DNA of 64,000 nucleotides from positions 86,142 through 150,141 of the forward strand of contig JAXDBS010000029.1 of NCBI GenBank assembly GCA_034678545.1. The letters are read 5' to 3'. Of this stretch, positions 17,252-26,260 are shown piece by piece; positions within the stretch are counted from its first letter, which is position 1; each line of letters begins with the position of its first letter. The DNA comes from UBA5614 sp034678545 (GTDB lineage: Bacteria; Cloacimonadota; Cloacimonadia; Cloacimonadales; Cloacimonadaceae). Below the pieces are notes generated by a model. The model saw only the letters and a program-made list of their open reading frames with translations, made no database searches and was not told the origin of the DNA. Position numbers and translations under genes: made by a program.

Positions 17252-18226
17252 TCAGGCCTTGTTCAGTTCCTGGTGCCGGAGCAGGATGCGGACCGCGTTT
17301 GTAGCAGCGCCCAGGCGCACGTTGTGCCCCACATTCCAGAAGGCGAGGGAATGCTCGCCGGTTCCGTAACGCAGGCGGCAGACGTGGCTGTCGTCTGATT
17401 TATTGATCTGGTATGGCGTGATATAGGTGTTGTCATGCAGGACGACCCCGGGCGAAGCTTGCAATAGTTCGGTTGCCTCCTGCAGGTCAACCTTGGATTC
17501 GAACTCGGCATAGACCGCCTCTGAATGTCCGTACAGAACCGGCACCCGCACCGTGGTGGCGCAGAGTCTGAGTTGCGGCAGGCCCATGATGCGGGAGGTC
17601 TCGAACTGCATCTTCTGCTCTTCCTGGCTGTAACCATCATCCTGAAAAACACCGATCTGGGGGATCACGTTCAGATCAATGCGCTGGGGATAGATGCCCG
17701 GATCGTCCAAGCCCTGGCGCTGCTTCTCCAGCGTTGTCACACCCTTGTGACCGCTGCCGGATACCGACTGGTAAGTGGCCACCACCACCTTGCTGAGGCC
17801 GTATTTCTGATGCAGGGGATGCAGCGCCAGCACCAGCTGGATGGTGGAGCAGTTGGGATTGGCGATGATGCCGCAGTAGCCCTGCAGCAGGCCGGCGTTG
17901 ATCTCCGGCACCACCAGCGGGACAGCGGGGTCCCGCCGCCAGGCGGAGGAATTGTCGATCACCGTGTTGCCCGCTTCCGCGGCAATCGGAGCGTGAAACT
18001 TGGAGATCGCCCCGCCGGCGGACATCAGGATATAATCATACGGCTGCTGCAGCGAGTCCTCCTGCAGCTTCTTGACCCGCAGGGCGCTGTCGCAGAAATA
18101 CAGGAGCGTCCCCTCCGAACGTTCGGAGGCGTACAACTCCAGTTCAGCCTCCAGCCCCGCCTCTTCCAGACAGGTCAGCATCATGCGCCCCACTTCTCCC
18201 GTGGCGCCGACGATCGCTATTTTCAT
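17252..18226 (-). CDS. asd: Aspartate-semialdehyde dehydrogenase
   Basis: A protein of 324 residues that reduces aspartyl phosphate to aspartate semialdehyde, the branch point to lysine/diaminopimelate, threonine and methionine. Seen: the NADP-binding KIAIVGATGEVGRMML at the start, the active-site Cys in IIANPNCSTIQLVLALHPLH, SGSGHKGV, and the C-terminal HNVRLGAATNAVRI. I place the start at the second of two adjacent ATG codons (18226), because AAAAGGAC then sits 5 bases upstream; the first ATG (18229) and an in-frame ATG at 18283 have worse spacing or no ribosome site. It probably forms an operon with the M20D gene downstream. It diverges from the tRNA-Arg gene. Confidence 0.92.
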   Translation of the reverse strand: MKIAIVGATGEVGRMMLTCLEEAGLEAELELYASERSEGTLLYFCDSALRVKKLQEDSLQQPYDYILMSAGGAISKFHAPIAAEAGNTVIDNSSAWRRDPAVPLVVPEINAGLLQGYCGIIANPNCSTIQLVLALHPLHQKYGLSKVVVATYQSVSGSGHKGVTTLEKQRQGLDDPGIYPQRIDLNVIPQIGVFQDDGYSQEEQKMQFETSRIMGLPQLRLCATTVRVPVLYGHSEAVYAEFESKVDLQEATELLQASPGVVLHDNTYITPYQINKSDDSHVCRLRYGTGEHSLAFWNVGHNVRLGAATNAVRILLRHQELNKA

Positions 18227-18326
18227 CATAGTCCTTTTGTTAATGAGGTTGTTATAACAGGGACAACGGGGTCCCGTGTGCATTGTTCCCTCCTGCCGCC
18301 CGTGCCCGCTTTTGTCAATGCAAAAC

Positions 18327-18355
18327 TTGACAGGAATGGCGCCGGGCAGTTTTTA
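18327..18355 (+). promoter_or_regulatory. Promoter of tRNA-Arg and the RNB ribonuclease gene
   Basis: A perfect TTGACA at 18327-18332, then a 17-base spacer, then TTTTTA at 18350-18355 as a weak -10 box, ending 13 bases before the tRNA. The -35 box and spacing are ideal for sigma-70-type RNA polymerase; the -10 match is poor. Confidence 0.5.
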
Positions 18356-18368
18356 GCCTCCAGCGGCT

Positions 18369-18444
18369 GCCCCAGTAGCTCAGAGGATAGAGCAACGGTT
18401 TCCTAAACCGCAGGTCGGATGTTCGAGTCATCTCTGGGGCACCA
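18369..18444 (+). tRNA. tRNA-Arg, anticodon CCU, with encoded CCA
   Basis: A full cloverleaf is visible. The acceptor stem is GCCCCAG/CTGGGGC, the D stem is GCTC/GAGC, and the anticodon stem has CGGT/ACCG around the loop TTCCTAA, so the anticodon is CCU and reads AGG. The T stem is GGATG/CATCT (one G-U pair) with loop TTCGAGT. The discriminator base is A and the 3' CCA is encoded. The possible A-C pair at the top of the anticodon stem is the only weak spot. It lies 20 bases before the RNB gene. Confidence 0.93.
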
Positions 18445-18464
18445 TTTGTTTTTTCAGGTTAAAT

Positions 18465-19973
18465 ATGAAGAAAGCCAATCCTTCCATCCCCCGGCCGGGA
18501 CTGCTTTGCGGATTCTTTGAACGCGGCGCTTTCCGCATCGGGCTGGTCACCGGGCTAACTGAGACCCGCTGCCAAATTACCGTCAGCGGGGATGAATCCC
18601 TTGCCCTGCCCCGCGAACGCCTGGTGCTGGTATCCGCGGAGACTTATCCGCAGAACGATCCCGCCGCTGTCCTGGCTGAGTTCCGTGCGGAATTGGAAAC
18701 CTGCCGGGCCTCTCTGGACTTGGCAGCCATCCGCTCACAACTGCTCCAGCGCGCATCAGAACTGACCCTGCCTGAGCTCTTCACCGCCTGCTCCCTGCCG
18801 GACAGCGACGCCTGCCGCTTCTCGCTCTTTCTTGCTTTGCGTGATCGCCCGGCCTGGTTCCGCTGCCGCAAGGGAAACTACAGCGCACTGTCTGAAGTGG
18901 AAGAGCAGGCCTTCCTGATGGAAGATGAGCAACAAGAGCTGCGCAGACAGGACGCCCTAGCCTGTCCCCTGCTGGCGAGGAAAGGCCTGCCGGTGCTGTT
19001 TTCCCCGGCCTTGCTGGAGGAAGCGCAGCAAATCCCGGATTATGAATGGACCCCTGACCGCATGGACCTGAGCAGGCTGAACTGCTGGACCATTGACGCC
19101 GCCTCCTCCCGCGACCTGGACGACGCGCTCTCATTGGAAGAAGCGGAAACCGGATGGGAGTTCGGCATCCATATCACAGACGTCAGCTGGTTCCTGAAGC
19201 AGGACAGCGCTTTGGACCAGGAAGCCCTGCGGCGCAGTTCCTCCATTTACTTGCCGGACCGGGACGTGCATATGCTGCCGGAAAGCTTATCCTGCGGCAA
19301 AGCCAGCCTGCTGGAAGGTTCCCTCAGACCCGCCCTGTCCGTGGTCTGTCGGATCAGTCCCGAATGGGAGATCGTCTCCTGGCTCGTCTTTCCCTCCCAG
19401 ATCAGGGCCAGCCGCAATTATACATATGAGGAGTTTGAGGCCTGGCTGGCCGCCGCGGCGCCCGCCTTCAATCCAGAGATGCGGGACAAAGCCCGGCTCC
19501 TGCGGAGAATAACGGAAAGGCGCCTGGAGGAAAGGATCCGGGCCGGGGCTCTCGTCCCGCCCGATGCGGCCATGACTCCCGCCCGCCGCCTCGTGGCCGA
19601 GTGCATGGTCATCTACAACAGCATCCTGACCGGATTTGTCCCGGATGACACGCCCCTGTTTTTCCGCTCGCTGCAGGATCCCGACTCCGCCGGCGCAGGC
19701 CTTCCGGCCGGTAAAGCCTGGCTGCCGCCCTCCCGGCTGGGTACCGAATCAAGGCCGCACGCGGGAATGGGCCTCCTGGCCTATGCCCGGTTCAGTTCGC
19801 CGCTCAGGCGGTATTCCGATCTGGTGAATCAAAGGCAGGCGTCGGCCTTCATGAATGGTGATAAACTGCCCTATGAAAAAGAAAGCCTGGACGGGATGCT
19901 CGACCATCTGGCGCGCGCCCGCCAGCAGATCCGGCAGGTCACGCAGCAGGCTGAAGCCATGGCCCGGCTGTAG
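18465..19973 (+). CDS. RNB-domain exoribonuclease (RNase II/R-like), shortened
   Basis: A 502-residue protein centred on an RNB catalytic domain, which degrades RNA 3' to 5'. The metal-binding region reads WTIDAASSRDLDDALSLEE, with the three Asp of RNase II preserved. FGIHITDVSWFL and SIYLPDRDVHMLPE follow in the usual order, and YARFSSPLRRYSDLVNQRQ is the conserved C-terminal RNA-contact motif. Typical RNase R has two N-terminal cold-shock domains and a C-terminal S1 domain. Here the N-terminal 170 residues are divergent and no S1 domain remains after the RNB core. It lies just behind tRNA-Arg and may be co-transcribed with it. Confidence 0.85.
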   Translation: MKKANPSIPRPGLLCGFFERGAFRIGLVTGLTETRCQITVSGDESLALPRERLVLVSAETYPQNDPAAVLAEFRAELETCRASLDLAAIRSQLLQRASELTLPELFTACSLPDSDACRFSLFLALRDRPAWFRCRKGNYSALSEVEEQAFLMEDEQQELRRQDALACPLLARKGLPVLFSPALLEEAQQIPDYEWTPDRMDLSRLNCWTIDAASSRDLDDALSLEEAETGWEFGIHITDVSWFLKQDSALDQEALRRSSSIYLPDRDVHMLPESLSCGKASLLEGSLRPALSVVCRISPEWEIVSWLVFPSQIRASRNYTYEEFEAWLAAAAPAFNPEMRDKARLLRRITERRLEERIRAGALVPPDAAMTPARRLVAECMVIYNSILTGFVPDDTPLFFRSLQDPDSAGAGLPAGKAWLPPSRLGTESRPHAGMGLLAYARFSSPLRRYSDLVNQRQASAFMNGDKLPYEKESLDGMLDHLARARQQIRQVTQQAEAMARL

Positions 19974-20001
19974 ACCGTTCTGAATAAGGGGCTACCGGGG
20001 A

Positions 20002-21255
20002 TTATTCGGCCAAAACTTCTGTTATTTCTTCTGGCCGGCAGGTCTTCTGCTTCCCGCTGCCCAGGTCTTTCACCGAAACTGTCCCCGCCTTGGCTTCATC
20101 CTCTCCGATGATCAGGGCAAAGCCCGCCCCGGAGTTATCGGCCGCCTTCAACTGCGATTTGAGAGAATCCTTGTCAGGATCATAAGCCACGGACAGGCCC
20201 CCCTGGCGCCACCTGGCCAGCAGCCTTATCCCCTGCCGCCGGGCGTTTTCCCCCATCAGGATTAGATAGGCTTGCGGTTTAAGTTCTTCTACCAGTCCTG
20301 ACCCGCTCTGTTGCAGGGACAGCAGCAGACGTTCAAAGCCGCCGGCGATGCCCACGGCCGGGGTGCTCTTGCCCCCCACCTGCCTGATCAGTTCGTTATA
20401 GCGCCCGCCGCCGCTGAGCGCGTTTTGCGCTCCCAAAGCGGGATTGAGGAACTCGAAGGCGGTGTGGGTGTAATAATCCAGCCCGCGCACGATGCGGGGA
20501 TTGATCCTGTATTCGATCCCCATCAGATCCAAATAGCCCTGCACCTGCTCAAAGTGGCCGCGGCAATCGGCATCCAGGTAGTCCAGCATAACCGGCGCCT
20601 GGGCCGCGATCGCCCGGCAGCCGGTCACCTTGCAGTCCAGCAGCCGGCGCGGCTTCTTTTCCAATCTAACCCGGCAGTCCGGACACAGTTTTTCCAGATA
20701 TGGCGTGAAAAAACCAACCAGCGCGGCGTCGTAATCCCGGCTGCAGGATGGGCAGCCCACGCTGTTGAGCTCCAGTTCGACGCCCGTTAGTCCCAGTCTG
20801 TCAAGAAAAGCGGTCTCCAGGGCAATGACCTCCGCGTCATAAAAGGGATGGTGGCTGCCGATGCATTCCACGCCATACTGGTAAAACTGGCGGTGGCGCC
20901 CCGCCTGGGGCCGGTCGTAACGGAACATCGGGCCCAGGTAGTAGAGTTTGGTGACGCGGGCTCCCACCTCCAGGTGGTTTTCCACATAGGCCCGCGCCAC
21001 TGGAGCCGTGCCTTCCGGCCGCAGGGCGAAACAGCGCCCCTTCCTGTCCTGAAAACGGTACATCTCCTTCTGGACCACGTCCGACTCCTCGCCGGAACTG
21101 CGTTCGAACAGTTCCGCCTGCTCGAAGACGGGTGTCACGATCTCATCATAGCCAAAGGCCTCAGCCGTGGCCCGGAAAGCGCTGATCACCTTTTGCCAGC
21201 GCCGGCTCTCGGGCGGCAGGATGTCATAGGTCCCGCGCGGGATCTGGTATGCCAT
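20002..21255 (-). CDS. hisS: Histidyl-tRNA synthetase
   Basis: A 417-residue class II synthetase that charges tRNA-His. Motifs: PRGTYDILPPESRRWQK at the start, motif 2 in RCFALRPEGTAPVARAY, the histidine-binding RGLDYYTHTAFEF, and motif 3 in AVGIAGGFERLLLS. The insertion domain with CPDCRVRLEKKPRRLLDCK and the C-terminal anticodon-binding domain (YLILMGENARRQGI to the end) are both present, so the enzyme looks complete. The start ATG is at 21255. The gene points away from a repeat-filled gap of about 530 bases. Confidence 0.96.
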   Translation of the reverse strand: MAYQIPRGTYDILPPESRRWQKVISAFRATAEAFGYDEIVTPVFEQAELFERSSGEESDVVQKEMYRFQDRKGRCFALRPEGTAPVARAYVENHLEVGARVTKLYYLGPMFRYDRPQAGRHRQFYQYGVECIGSHHPFYDAEVIALETAFLDRLGLTGVELELNSVGCPSCSRDYDAALVGFFTPYLEKLCPDCRVRLEKKPRRLLDCKVTGCRAIAAQAPVMLDYLDADCRGHFEQVQGYLDLMGIEYRINPRIVRGLDYYTHTAFEFLNPALGAQNALSGGGRYNELIRQVGGKSTPAVGIAGGFERLLLSLQQSGSGLVEELKPQAYLILMGENARRQGIRLLARWRQGGLSVAYDPDKDSLKSQLKAADNSGAGFALIIGEDEAKAGTVSVKDLGSGKQKTCRPEEITEVLAE

Positions 21256-21358
21256 AATCTTATACCTCTGTTTGCCCTGTTACTTTTTGGTGTGGTTTCC
21301 GTCAAGCCTGTTGTTGGTGATGGCCAGTGTGTACGGCTGAACCTTTTGATTTATCTAT

Positions 21359-21598
21359 TCCCGCCCGCCACCCCTTATTTTGTATGGGGCTCCGCCCCCT
21401 GCCCCACTGCTGTAACTGACATCCTGCGAATGAAATCCGTCGTCCTCGCGTAGATCGGGGCCCCCGGCAGACGCAGTCGGCTGGGGTGCTGGAAGGGGAC
21501 CCAGCCTGTTTTAGCTTTTCTGCCCAGGGTTAATCTTGAAACGTACCGACAGACGCCCCGTCTGTCGGAGCTGACGGTACAGGCGGGGCGCCTGTACC
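21359..21598. repeat. Cluster of three dispersed repeat types
   Basis: This fills much of the 21256-21782 gap; no gene is visible. 21359-21405 is a copy of the family with core TGTATGGGGCTCCGCCCC, also at 26143, 29394 and 45092. 21421-21510 is the inverse of 29220-29298 (shared GCAGACGCAGTCGGCTGGGG). 21546-21568 and 21576-21598 are two hairpins, CCGACAGACG/CGTCTGTCGG and GGTACAGGCG/CGCCTGTACC, of the REP-like family. Confidence 0.7.
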
Positions 21599-21728
21599 TG
21601 CGGCCATTTGATAGGGGTTTTGTCCCGAGTCCCGGTTCTCAGCGCTGCTGGTTTCAAGGATCTTTTTCCGTGTATTCAGTGTTTTCCGCGGTTGATTTTC
21701 TTTCGTGTGTTTCGTGTCTTTCGAGGTT

Positions 21729-21759
21729 AAAAAAAAGCCCCGTCACAGGGACGGGGCTT
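21729..21759 (-). terminator. Rho-independent terminator after the 1076-residue protein gene
   Basis: Read on the minus strand: AAGCCCCGTC, loop CCTGT, GACGGGGCTT, then a run of eight T. It ends 24 bases beyond the stop codon. Confidence 0.9.
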
Positions 21760-21782
21760 GGGATATTGTGAGCCTGCTCCTA

Positions 21783-24700
21783 TTAGTTCACGATGACCAG
21801 TTTCTTGGTCACGTTGGTGGAGGGAGTGCTCAGTTTGTAGAAGTAGATCCCGCTGGCGTTGCCGTTGGCGTTCCAGGTCAGGGTGTGTGAGCCCGGTCCG
21901 ACCTGATAGGTCTTGACGGTTTGGCCAAGCAGGTTGTAGATTGTGACAGTACCGGTTTCGCCTTCCTTGATGGAGACGCCGATGTTGGTGGACTGGCCGA
22001 CCCTGAACGGATTCGGATAGGCGCTGTTCAGGACGGAGACCTCGGTGATGGGAGGCGTGGAGGGTTCGTTGATGGTGGCGCTGATGGGTCCGTGCAGTTC
22101 GCTGTAGCCGTCCAGATCAACGTTCTCCAGCCAGTAATAATACACATGGCCGGTTTCCAGGTCCTGGTTGTCCACGAAGTTGTAGATCTGCTGGGTCGAG
22201 GTGTTGAAGGCCTGGATGATGCTGCCGTTGACCAGCAGATCGGGTGAGGTGCTGTTTTCGGAACGGTAGACATTATATCCCAACACGCCCGTCTCGGACT
22301 GTGTCACCCAGGTCAGGCTGACGAACATGTCTGCCGTCACTGCAGCCGTGAAGGAGGACAACTCGACCGGCACGGTCTGGCCGGTGGTGAAGTGCCAGAT
22401 CGGGGAATCCATGAAACCGCCGGTGGGCAGGACCAGCCTGACGAACCAGTAGTACATGGTGTTCGGGGCCAGCATGCCGGTGTTGTAGAAGGTCTGCGTT
22501 CCGGTGTAGATAATGGTCCCGGGAACGGGATCGGTCCCGAAGAACACCTGGAAGTAAGCGCCGGTGGGCAGGGTGCCGTAATCCCAATCCAGATGCGCGT
22601 TGCCATAAACCAGATCCATGGCATCGTTCGGGGGATCAATCAGCACCGGACCGGTCGGAGGCTCGTAGGTCCAGGTGAAGGTATAGGTCTGGTTGGCGGC
22701 CAGGTTGTCGATCGTGTAATTATCCGGGCTGAAGGTGTAGTATTCCTTGGCCACGTCGATCGTCCAGTCCGTCCCTTCCAGCCATTCGAAGGTGTGCGGG
22801 GTGTCGAATCCGCTGTCCGCGCCGTTGATCCAGATGTCCGCGTTCACTTCAGGATCTGTGTTGACCAGCACGTCATACATTATATAGGGGATATATGAGC
22901 TGATAAAGGTCACGGTCTGGTCAGCAGCCAGGTTGTCGATGCTCACGCTGGCTGGAGCAAAGCTGTAATGCTCCTTCTGCACGGCGATCGTCCAGTCCGT
23001 CCCTTCCAGCCATTCGAAGGTTTCAGGCGTGGTAAAGGTGGTCTCAACGCCGTTCAGCCAGATGGTGGCGTTCACTTCGATATTTGTTTGAACGGTCACT
23101 TCATAGATAATCCAGGGGATGTAGGTGCTGTAGAAGGTCACGGTCTGGTTGGCGGCCAGGTCGTCGATGCTCACGCTGGCCGGAGCAAAGCTGTAGTGCT
23201 CCTTCTGCACGGCAATCGTCCAGTCCGTCCCTTCCAGCCATTCGAAGGTGTGCGGGGTGTCGAATCCGCTGTCCGCCCCGTTGATCCAGATGTCCGCGTT
23301 CACTTCCGGGTCGGTGTTGACCAGCACGTCATACATGATCCAGGGGATATAGGTGCTGTAGAAGGTCACGGTCTGGTTCGCGGCCAGGTCGTCTATGCTC
23401 ACGCTGGCCGGAGCAAAGCTGTAATGCTCCTTCTGCACGGCGATCGTCCAGTCCGTTCCCTCTTCCCAATTGAAGGTGTACGGGGTGTCGAATCCGCTGT
23501 CCGCGCCGTTGATCCAGATGTCAGCGTTCACTTCCGGGTCGGTGTTGACCAGTACGCTGTAGGTCGGGATAGTAGTCTCCACGATCTGGAAGCTCCAGAT
23601 ATCGCCGGTTGTCTCGCCCTTGGCATTGCTCAGACGGACGGACACCGGAGCGCCTTCCGTGATTCCGCGGCTGCCCGGATCGGTGTAGTAGGGATTGATC
23701 TGCCAGTTATAGATACCTACCGGCAGGTCATTTAACACATACTCGGTGGGGCTGGCGGGCAGTTCGGTCGGGCCCGCGCCGTTTACCCACAACCTGTAGC
23801 CCGTGGGGGCGGGATGGGTGCCATCTACCGCGCCGGCTTCCCAGTCCAGGGTCACGTCCAGGGGCAGGTTGGCAGCCAGTACGTTGAAGACATAACCGTT
23901 CGTAGGGCTGATATAGGTGGCGGGATTGGGATCGTATTCCGCCCGGGTGGTAAATGACCAGACGGGTCCGAGTGTCTCGCCGTAGGTGTTCCAGGCGCCT
24001 ATCTGCCAGTAGTAGGTTTGGGCCGGCAGCAGGGTCGGGGTCGCCCAGGTGTAAGTCCCGGCCGGCACTTCCGCCACAAAGGGCGGCGTGGCGCTGTCGC
24101 CGAAATACACCTTGAAGCTGGTGGCCGGATCACGCACTGCCAGTTGCCAGGTCAGCATCTGGCTCACCCAGCCGGTGGTCGAACCGTTGGCGGGGGAGAC
24201 ATAATCCACTGCAGGAGGAGCGGTGCCAACGTAGATGCCGTCGAAGTTGATGTCCGTATTGGCCGCCAGGTCAGTCACCTGATAGTTGATGGGATCCCAA
24301 GTGTAATTGGGCAGGACCACTGTGAACAATCCGTCCCAACCGGCATCCTGAGTGAAGGTATGCGGCGTGAAAAAGCCAGTGGACACTCCATCGATATAGA
24401 TCTCCGCGGAGGGAGTCGAGGTGACGTTGATATTATACGTTGTTGGTCCTACGCTGATCGGCGTCCATGGCCCCCAGGCGTAAGCGGGGACAAAGGGTGT
24501 GATATTCTGTAACGCGTCAGCGGTTATTGTATAAAGAGCAGTGAAAGTCATGCTCTTGGTGGCTGCAGCAATCTGGTTGTTATTGAAGATCCGGATGAAC
24601 ACCCGGTCCCCGTCAGTGGTGTTACCGCCTGGAGAGCCAGGAGGATTAAATGTTATTGCAGAAGGTGTCCAAGCTCCTGTCGGCGATAGTCCCACTACTC

Positions 24701-25013
24701 CGTTTGTGTTGGGTGGATCAACTGCACCCGTGCAGATCACATCGTCCCCGGTGGGGCCGTGGGTCACGGGATCCAGCGGGGAAATGACGCCGTCGCCGCC
24801 GTCCTTGTACCACTGCCATCTCCAGCGGGCCGCTGAAGGCGGATTCGTAGTAGTGTAAGCGCTGCCGGTGACCAAAATGCATTCGGGATCAAGGGCAGCC
24901 TTGGTCTGTCCCGTGCCAGAGGAATCGTAAAATCTGACTGCTCTCAATTGTGCATACACCAAACCAGCACTCAGCAGCATGATAAAGACGAGTAGAAACT
25001 TAATCTTGTTCAT
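21783..25013 (-). CDS. Secreted PEGA-repeat protein with T9SS C-terminal sorting domain
   Basis: A 1076-residue exported protein. It has a signal peptide (about 1-21, ending VYAQ) and a conserved N-terminal domain of about 185 residues (VRFYDSSGT to AYAWGPW) shared with the proteins at 26261 and 29515. One divergent PEGA-like unit follows, then two Fn3-like segments (VDYVSPANGSTTGW and YISPTNGYVF). Four tandem 76-residue PEGA units (VNTDPEVNADIWINGADSGF and so on) come next, then a VPVELSSFTA module, and a C-terminal T9SS tail with YPNPFRVGQS and KKLVIVN. PEGA units are thought to bind cell-surface glycans. It starts 14 bases after the 231-residue gene and ends at a strong terminator, so the two form an operon. 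Confidence 0.82.
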   Translation of the reverse strand: MNKIKFLLVFIMLLSAGLVYAQLRAVRFYDSSGTGQTKAALDPECILVTGSAYTTTNPPSAARWRWQWYKDGGDGVISPLDPVTHGPTGDDVICTGAVDPPNTNGVVGLSPTGAWTPSAITFNPPGSPGGNTTDGDRVFIRIFNNNQIAAATKSMTFTALYTITADALQNITPFVPAYAWGPWTPISVGPTTYNINVTSTPSAEIYIDGVSTGFFTPHTFTQDAGWDGLFTVVLPNYTWDPINYQVTDLAANTDINFDGIYVGTAPPAVDYVSPANGSTTGWVSQMLTWQLAVRDPATSFKVYFGDSATPPFVAEVPAGTYTWATPTLLPAQTYYWQIGAWNTYGETLGPVWSFTTRAEYDPNPATYISPTNGYVFNVLAANLPLDVTLDWEAGAVDGTHPAPTGYRLWVNGAGPTELPASPTEYVLNDLPVGIYNWQINPYYTDPGSRGITEGAPVSVRLSNAKGETTGDIWSFQIVETTIPTYSVLVNTDPEVNADIWINGADSGFDTPYTFNWEEGTDWTIAVQKEHYSFAPASVSIDDLAANQTVTFYSTYIPWIMYDVLVNTDPEVNADIWINGADSGFDTPHTFEWLEGTDWTIAVQKEHYSFAPASVSIDDLAANQTVTFYSTYIPWIIYEVTVQTNIEVNATIWLNGVETTFTTPETFEWLEGTDWTIAVQKEHYSFAPASVSIDNLAADQTVTFISSYIPYIMYDVLVNTDPEVNADIWINGADSGFDTPHTFEWLEGTDWTIDVAKEYYTFSPDNYTIDNLAANQTYTFTWTYEPPTGPVLIDPPNDAMDLVYGNAHLDWDYGTLPTGAYFQVFFGTDPVPGTIIYTGTQTFYNTGMLAPNTMYYWFVRLVLPTGGFMDSPIWHFTTGQTVPVELSSFTAAVTADMFVSLTWVTQSETGVLGYNVYRSENSTSPDLLVNGSIIQAFNTSTQQIYNFVDNQDLETGHVYYYWLENVDLDGYSELHGPISATINEPSTPPITEVSVLNSAYPNPFRVGQSTNIGVSIKEGETGTVTIYNLLGQTVKTYQVGPGSHTLTWNANGNASGIYFYKLSTPSTNVTKKLVIVN
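22650..23561 (-). repeat. Four tandem 228-base units coding 76-residue PEGA repeats
   Basis: The same anchor sequence, (C)GATCGTCCAGTCCGT, recurs at 22757, 22985, 23213 and 23441, exactly 228 bases apart. The units therefore keep frame without indels. The third unit (nearest 23000-23110) is the most divergent, with VTVQTNIEVNATIWLNG. Confidence 0.88.
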
Positions 25014-25027
25014 GTTTTACCTCACGT

Positions 25028-25723
25028 TTATTTGTTGATTCTGGATTCTGTGCTTGCGCGGTTGACGGTCGGGGCCGATACTTCGCCCCGGGCCGGGGGC
25101 GTGTAGGTCCAGCTGTATCCCGTACCCGAAGTGTAATACCAGTAACCGTTGGTCGGTTCCAGCGGCAGCGGCGGATCGGCGTCGATGTACCAGCCGTAGC
25201 CGTCATACCAGGTCCAGTTGTAACCAAAAAACACGTCCTGGATCATGTCGCCCTGGATCACGGAGGGGATCACCAACGTGTTGGGATCAACATTCCGGCA
25301 TTCATTCAGGGAAAAACACGTCCAACCGTTGGTCGGTACCGTGACCGTCACAGGCTGCGGATCCACCGTGCCCAGAATATAATAACTGAAAGCCGGATTC
25401 GCTGTATCCCGGTAAACCCAGTAGGCGGAACCCAATTCAAGCGGCAGCGGCGGATCGGCGTCGATGTACCAGCCGTAGCCATCGTAATAGGTCCAGTTGT
25501 AACCGAAATAAACGTCCTGAAGCATGTCACCCTGGCTGAATTGCGTCCCGAATATGGCATCGGGCAGCAGGGAGTCGTAATTGAACGGCAGGGACATCAC
25601 GCCCCAGGTGTTCGGACTCATGGTCTTCTTGAAATAACCCACCGTCTCCGACGGGTCCGATTCCACTGCTGCAATTACCACAAAAGACATCACCAGCAGC
25701 ATCACTAAGAGATATTTCTTCAT
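25028..25723 (-). CDS. Exported Tyr/Trp-rich protein of two internal repeats, copy B
   Basis: A 231-residue protein with a signal peptide (MKKYLLVMLLVMSFVVIAA). The mature part is two repeats of about 75 residues, each containing GD(M)xQDV(Y/F)FGYNWT, YDGYGWYIDADPPLPLE and a YW-rich end. I know of no named family for it. It has no T9SS tail, so it may stay in the periplasm or act as a partner of the next protein (inference). A nearly identical copy (about six differences in 231) lies at 27882-28577. Good ribosome site TGGAGGAAAT before the ATG. It leads a two-gene operon with the PEGA-repeat protein. Confidence 0.8.
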   Translation of the reverse strand: MKKYLLVMLLVMSFVVIAAVESDPSETVGYFKKTMSPNTWGVMSLPFNYDSLLPDAIFGTQFSQGDMLQDVYFGYNWTYYDGYGWYIDADPPLPLELGSAYWVYRDTANPAFSYYILGTVDPQPVTVTVPTNGWTCFSLNECRNVDPNTLVIPSVIQGDMIQDVFFGYNWTWYDGYGWYIDADPPLPLEPTNGYWYYTSGTGYSWTYTPPARGEVSAPTVNRASTESRINK

Positions 25724-25745
25724 AATATTTCCTCCATATTATGAC

Positions 25746-25762
25746 CAATTGTTTCCCAATCG
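25746..25762 (-). promoter_or_regulatory. Leader hairpin before copy B of the 231-residue gene
   Basis: On the minus strand this reads CGATTG-GGAAA-CAATTG, a 6-pair stem with one G-U pair. The paralogous leader at 28600-28616 has the fully paired version. It lies about 23 bases upstream of the start codon, just before the ribosome site. Confidence 0.5.
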
Positions 25763-25929
25763 CCTTTCGCCAAGCTGTCTGACAGCCCTGGAAAAGCAGC
25801 CTTAATCGCGACATCTGAAAATCTCTGCGCCCCGCCAATCCCTCTGGCAGAGCCACTTTGCTTCGAAACCATCTGTTCCTTACACATAAACAAATTTATA
25901 TACCCATAACATTATATCACTCTGTAACA

Positions 25930-25957
25930 CTTATATTGGTGTGGAAAATCCTGTCAA
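25930..25957 (-). promoter_or_regulatory. Promoter of the copy-B operon
   Basis: Minus strand: TTGACA (25957-25952), 16-base spacer, TATAAG (25935-25930). The same pair with the same spacing precedes copy A. The predicted transcript has a leader of about 200 bases. Confidence 0.65.
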
Positions 25958-26142
25958 ATCTTTTTTTCGGGTTTTTTCACTTTTTTCCCGGGGAAAGGCT
26001 TCCGGCCTTTGCCGGAAAGGGCTTACGGGTTTTCATATTATTTCTGTTGGTGTAATCCCTGATGCCGGCGCCGGTAAGGCCGGATACCGGCAGGCGGGCG
26101 GGACAAAATGAACCTGAATCCCGGTCCCGATTGGCATAGAAA

Positions 26143-26190
26143 GGGGGCATGGGGCGAAGCCCCATACAAAAAAGGGGTGGGCGGGCGGGA
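26143..26190. repeat. Dispersed repeat of the GGGGCGAAGCCCC family
   Basis: This copy reads from CATGGGGCGAAGCCCCATAC into an A-run and GGGCGGGCGGGA. Close relatives are at 21359, 29394 and 45092. It lies directly beside a terminator, as does the 29394 copy. The rest of the 25724-26260 gap holds the duplicated leader and promoter and nothing else I recognise. Confidence 0.75.
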
Positions 26191-26193
26191 AAC

Positions 26194-26225
26194 AAAAAAA
26201 ACCCCGCCCACACAGGCGGGGTTTT
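26194..26225 (-). terminator. Rho-independent terminator after the 534-residue protein gene
   Basis: Minus strand: AAAACCCCGCC, loop TGTGT, GGCGGGGT followed by a run of T. It lies about 36 bases after the stop codon. Confidence 0.9.
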
Positions 26226-26260
26226 ATGCTTGGCGCAGCCTAAGCTGCGTTGGTTATCAG

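Noticed and set aside
22650..23561. Regular repeats that might suggest a CRISPR array
   Set aside because: The period is 228 bases, in frame with a protein, with no short-repeat/spacer alternation and no cas genes.
25724..25874. Known riboswitch class (for example cyclic-di-GMP) in the duplicated leader
   Set aside because: I could not match the conserved core bases of any class I know; only a conserved hairpin is supported.
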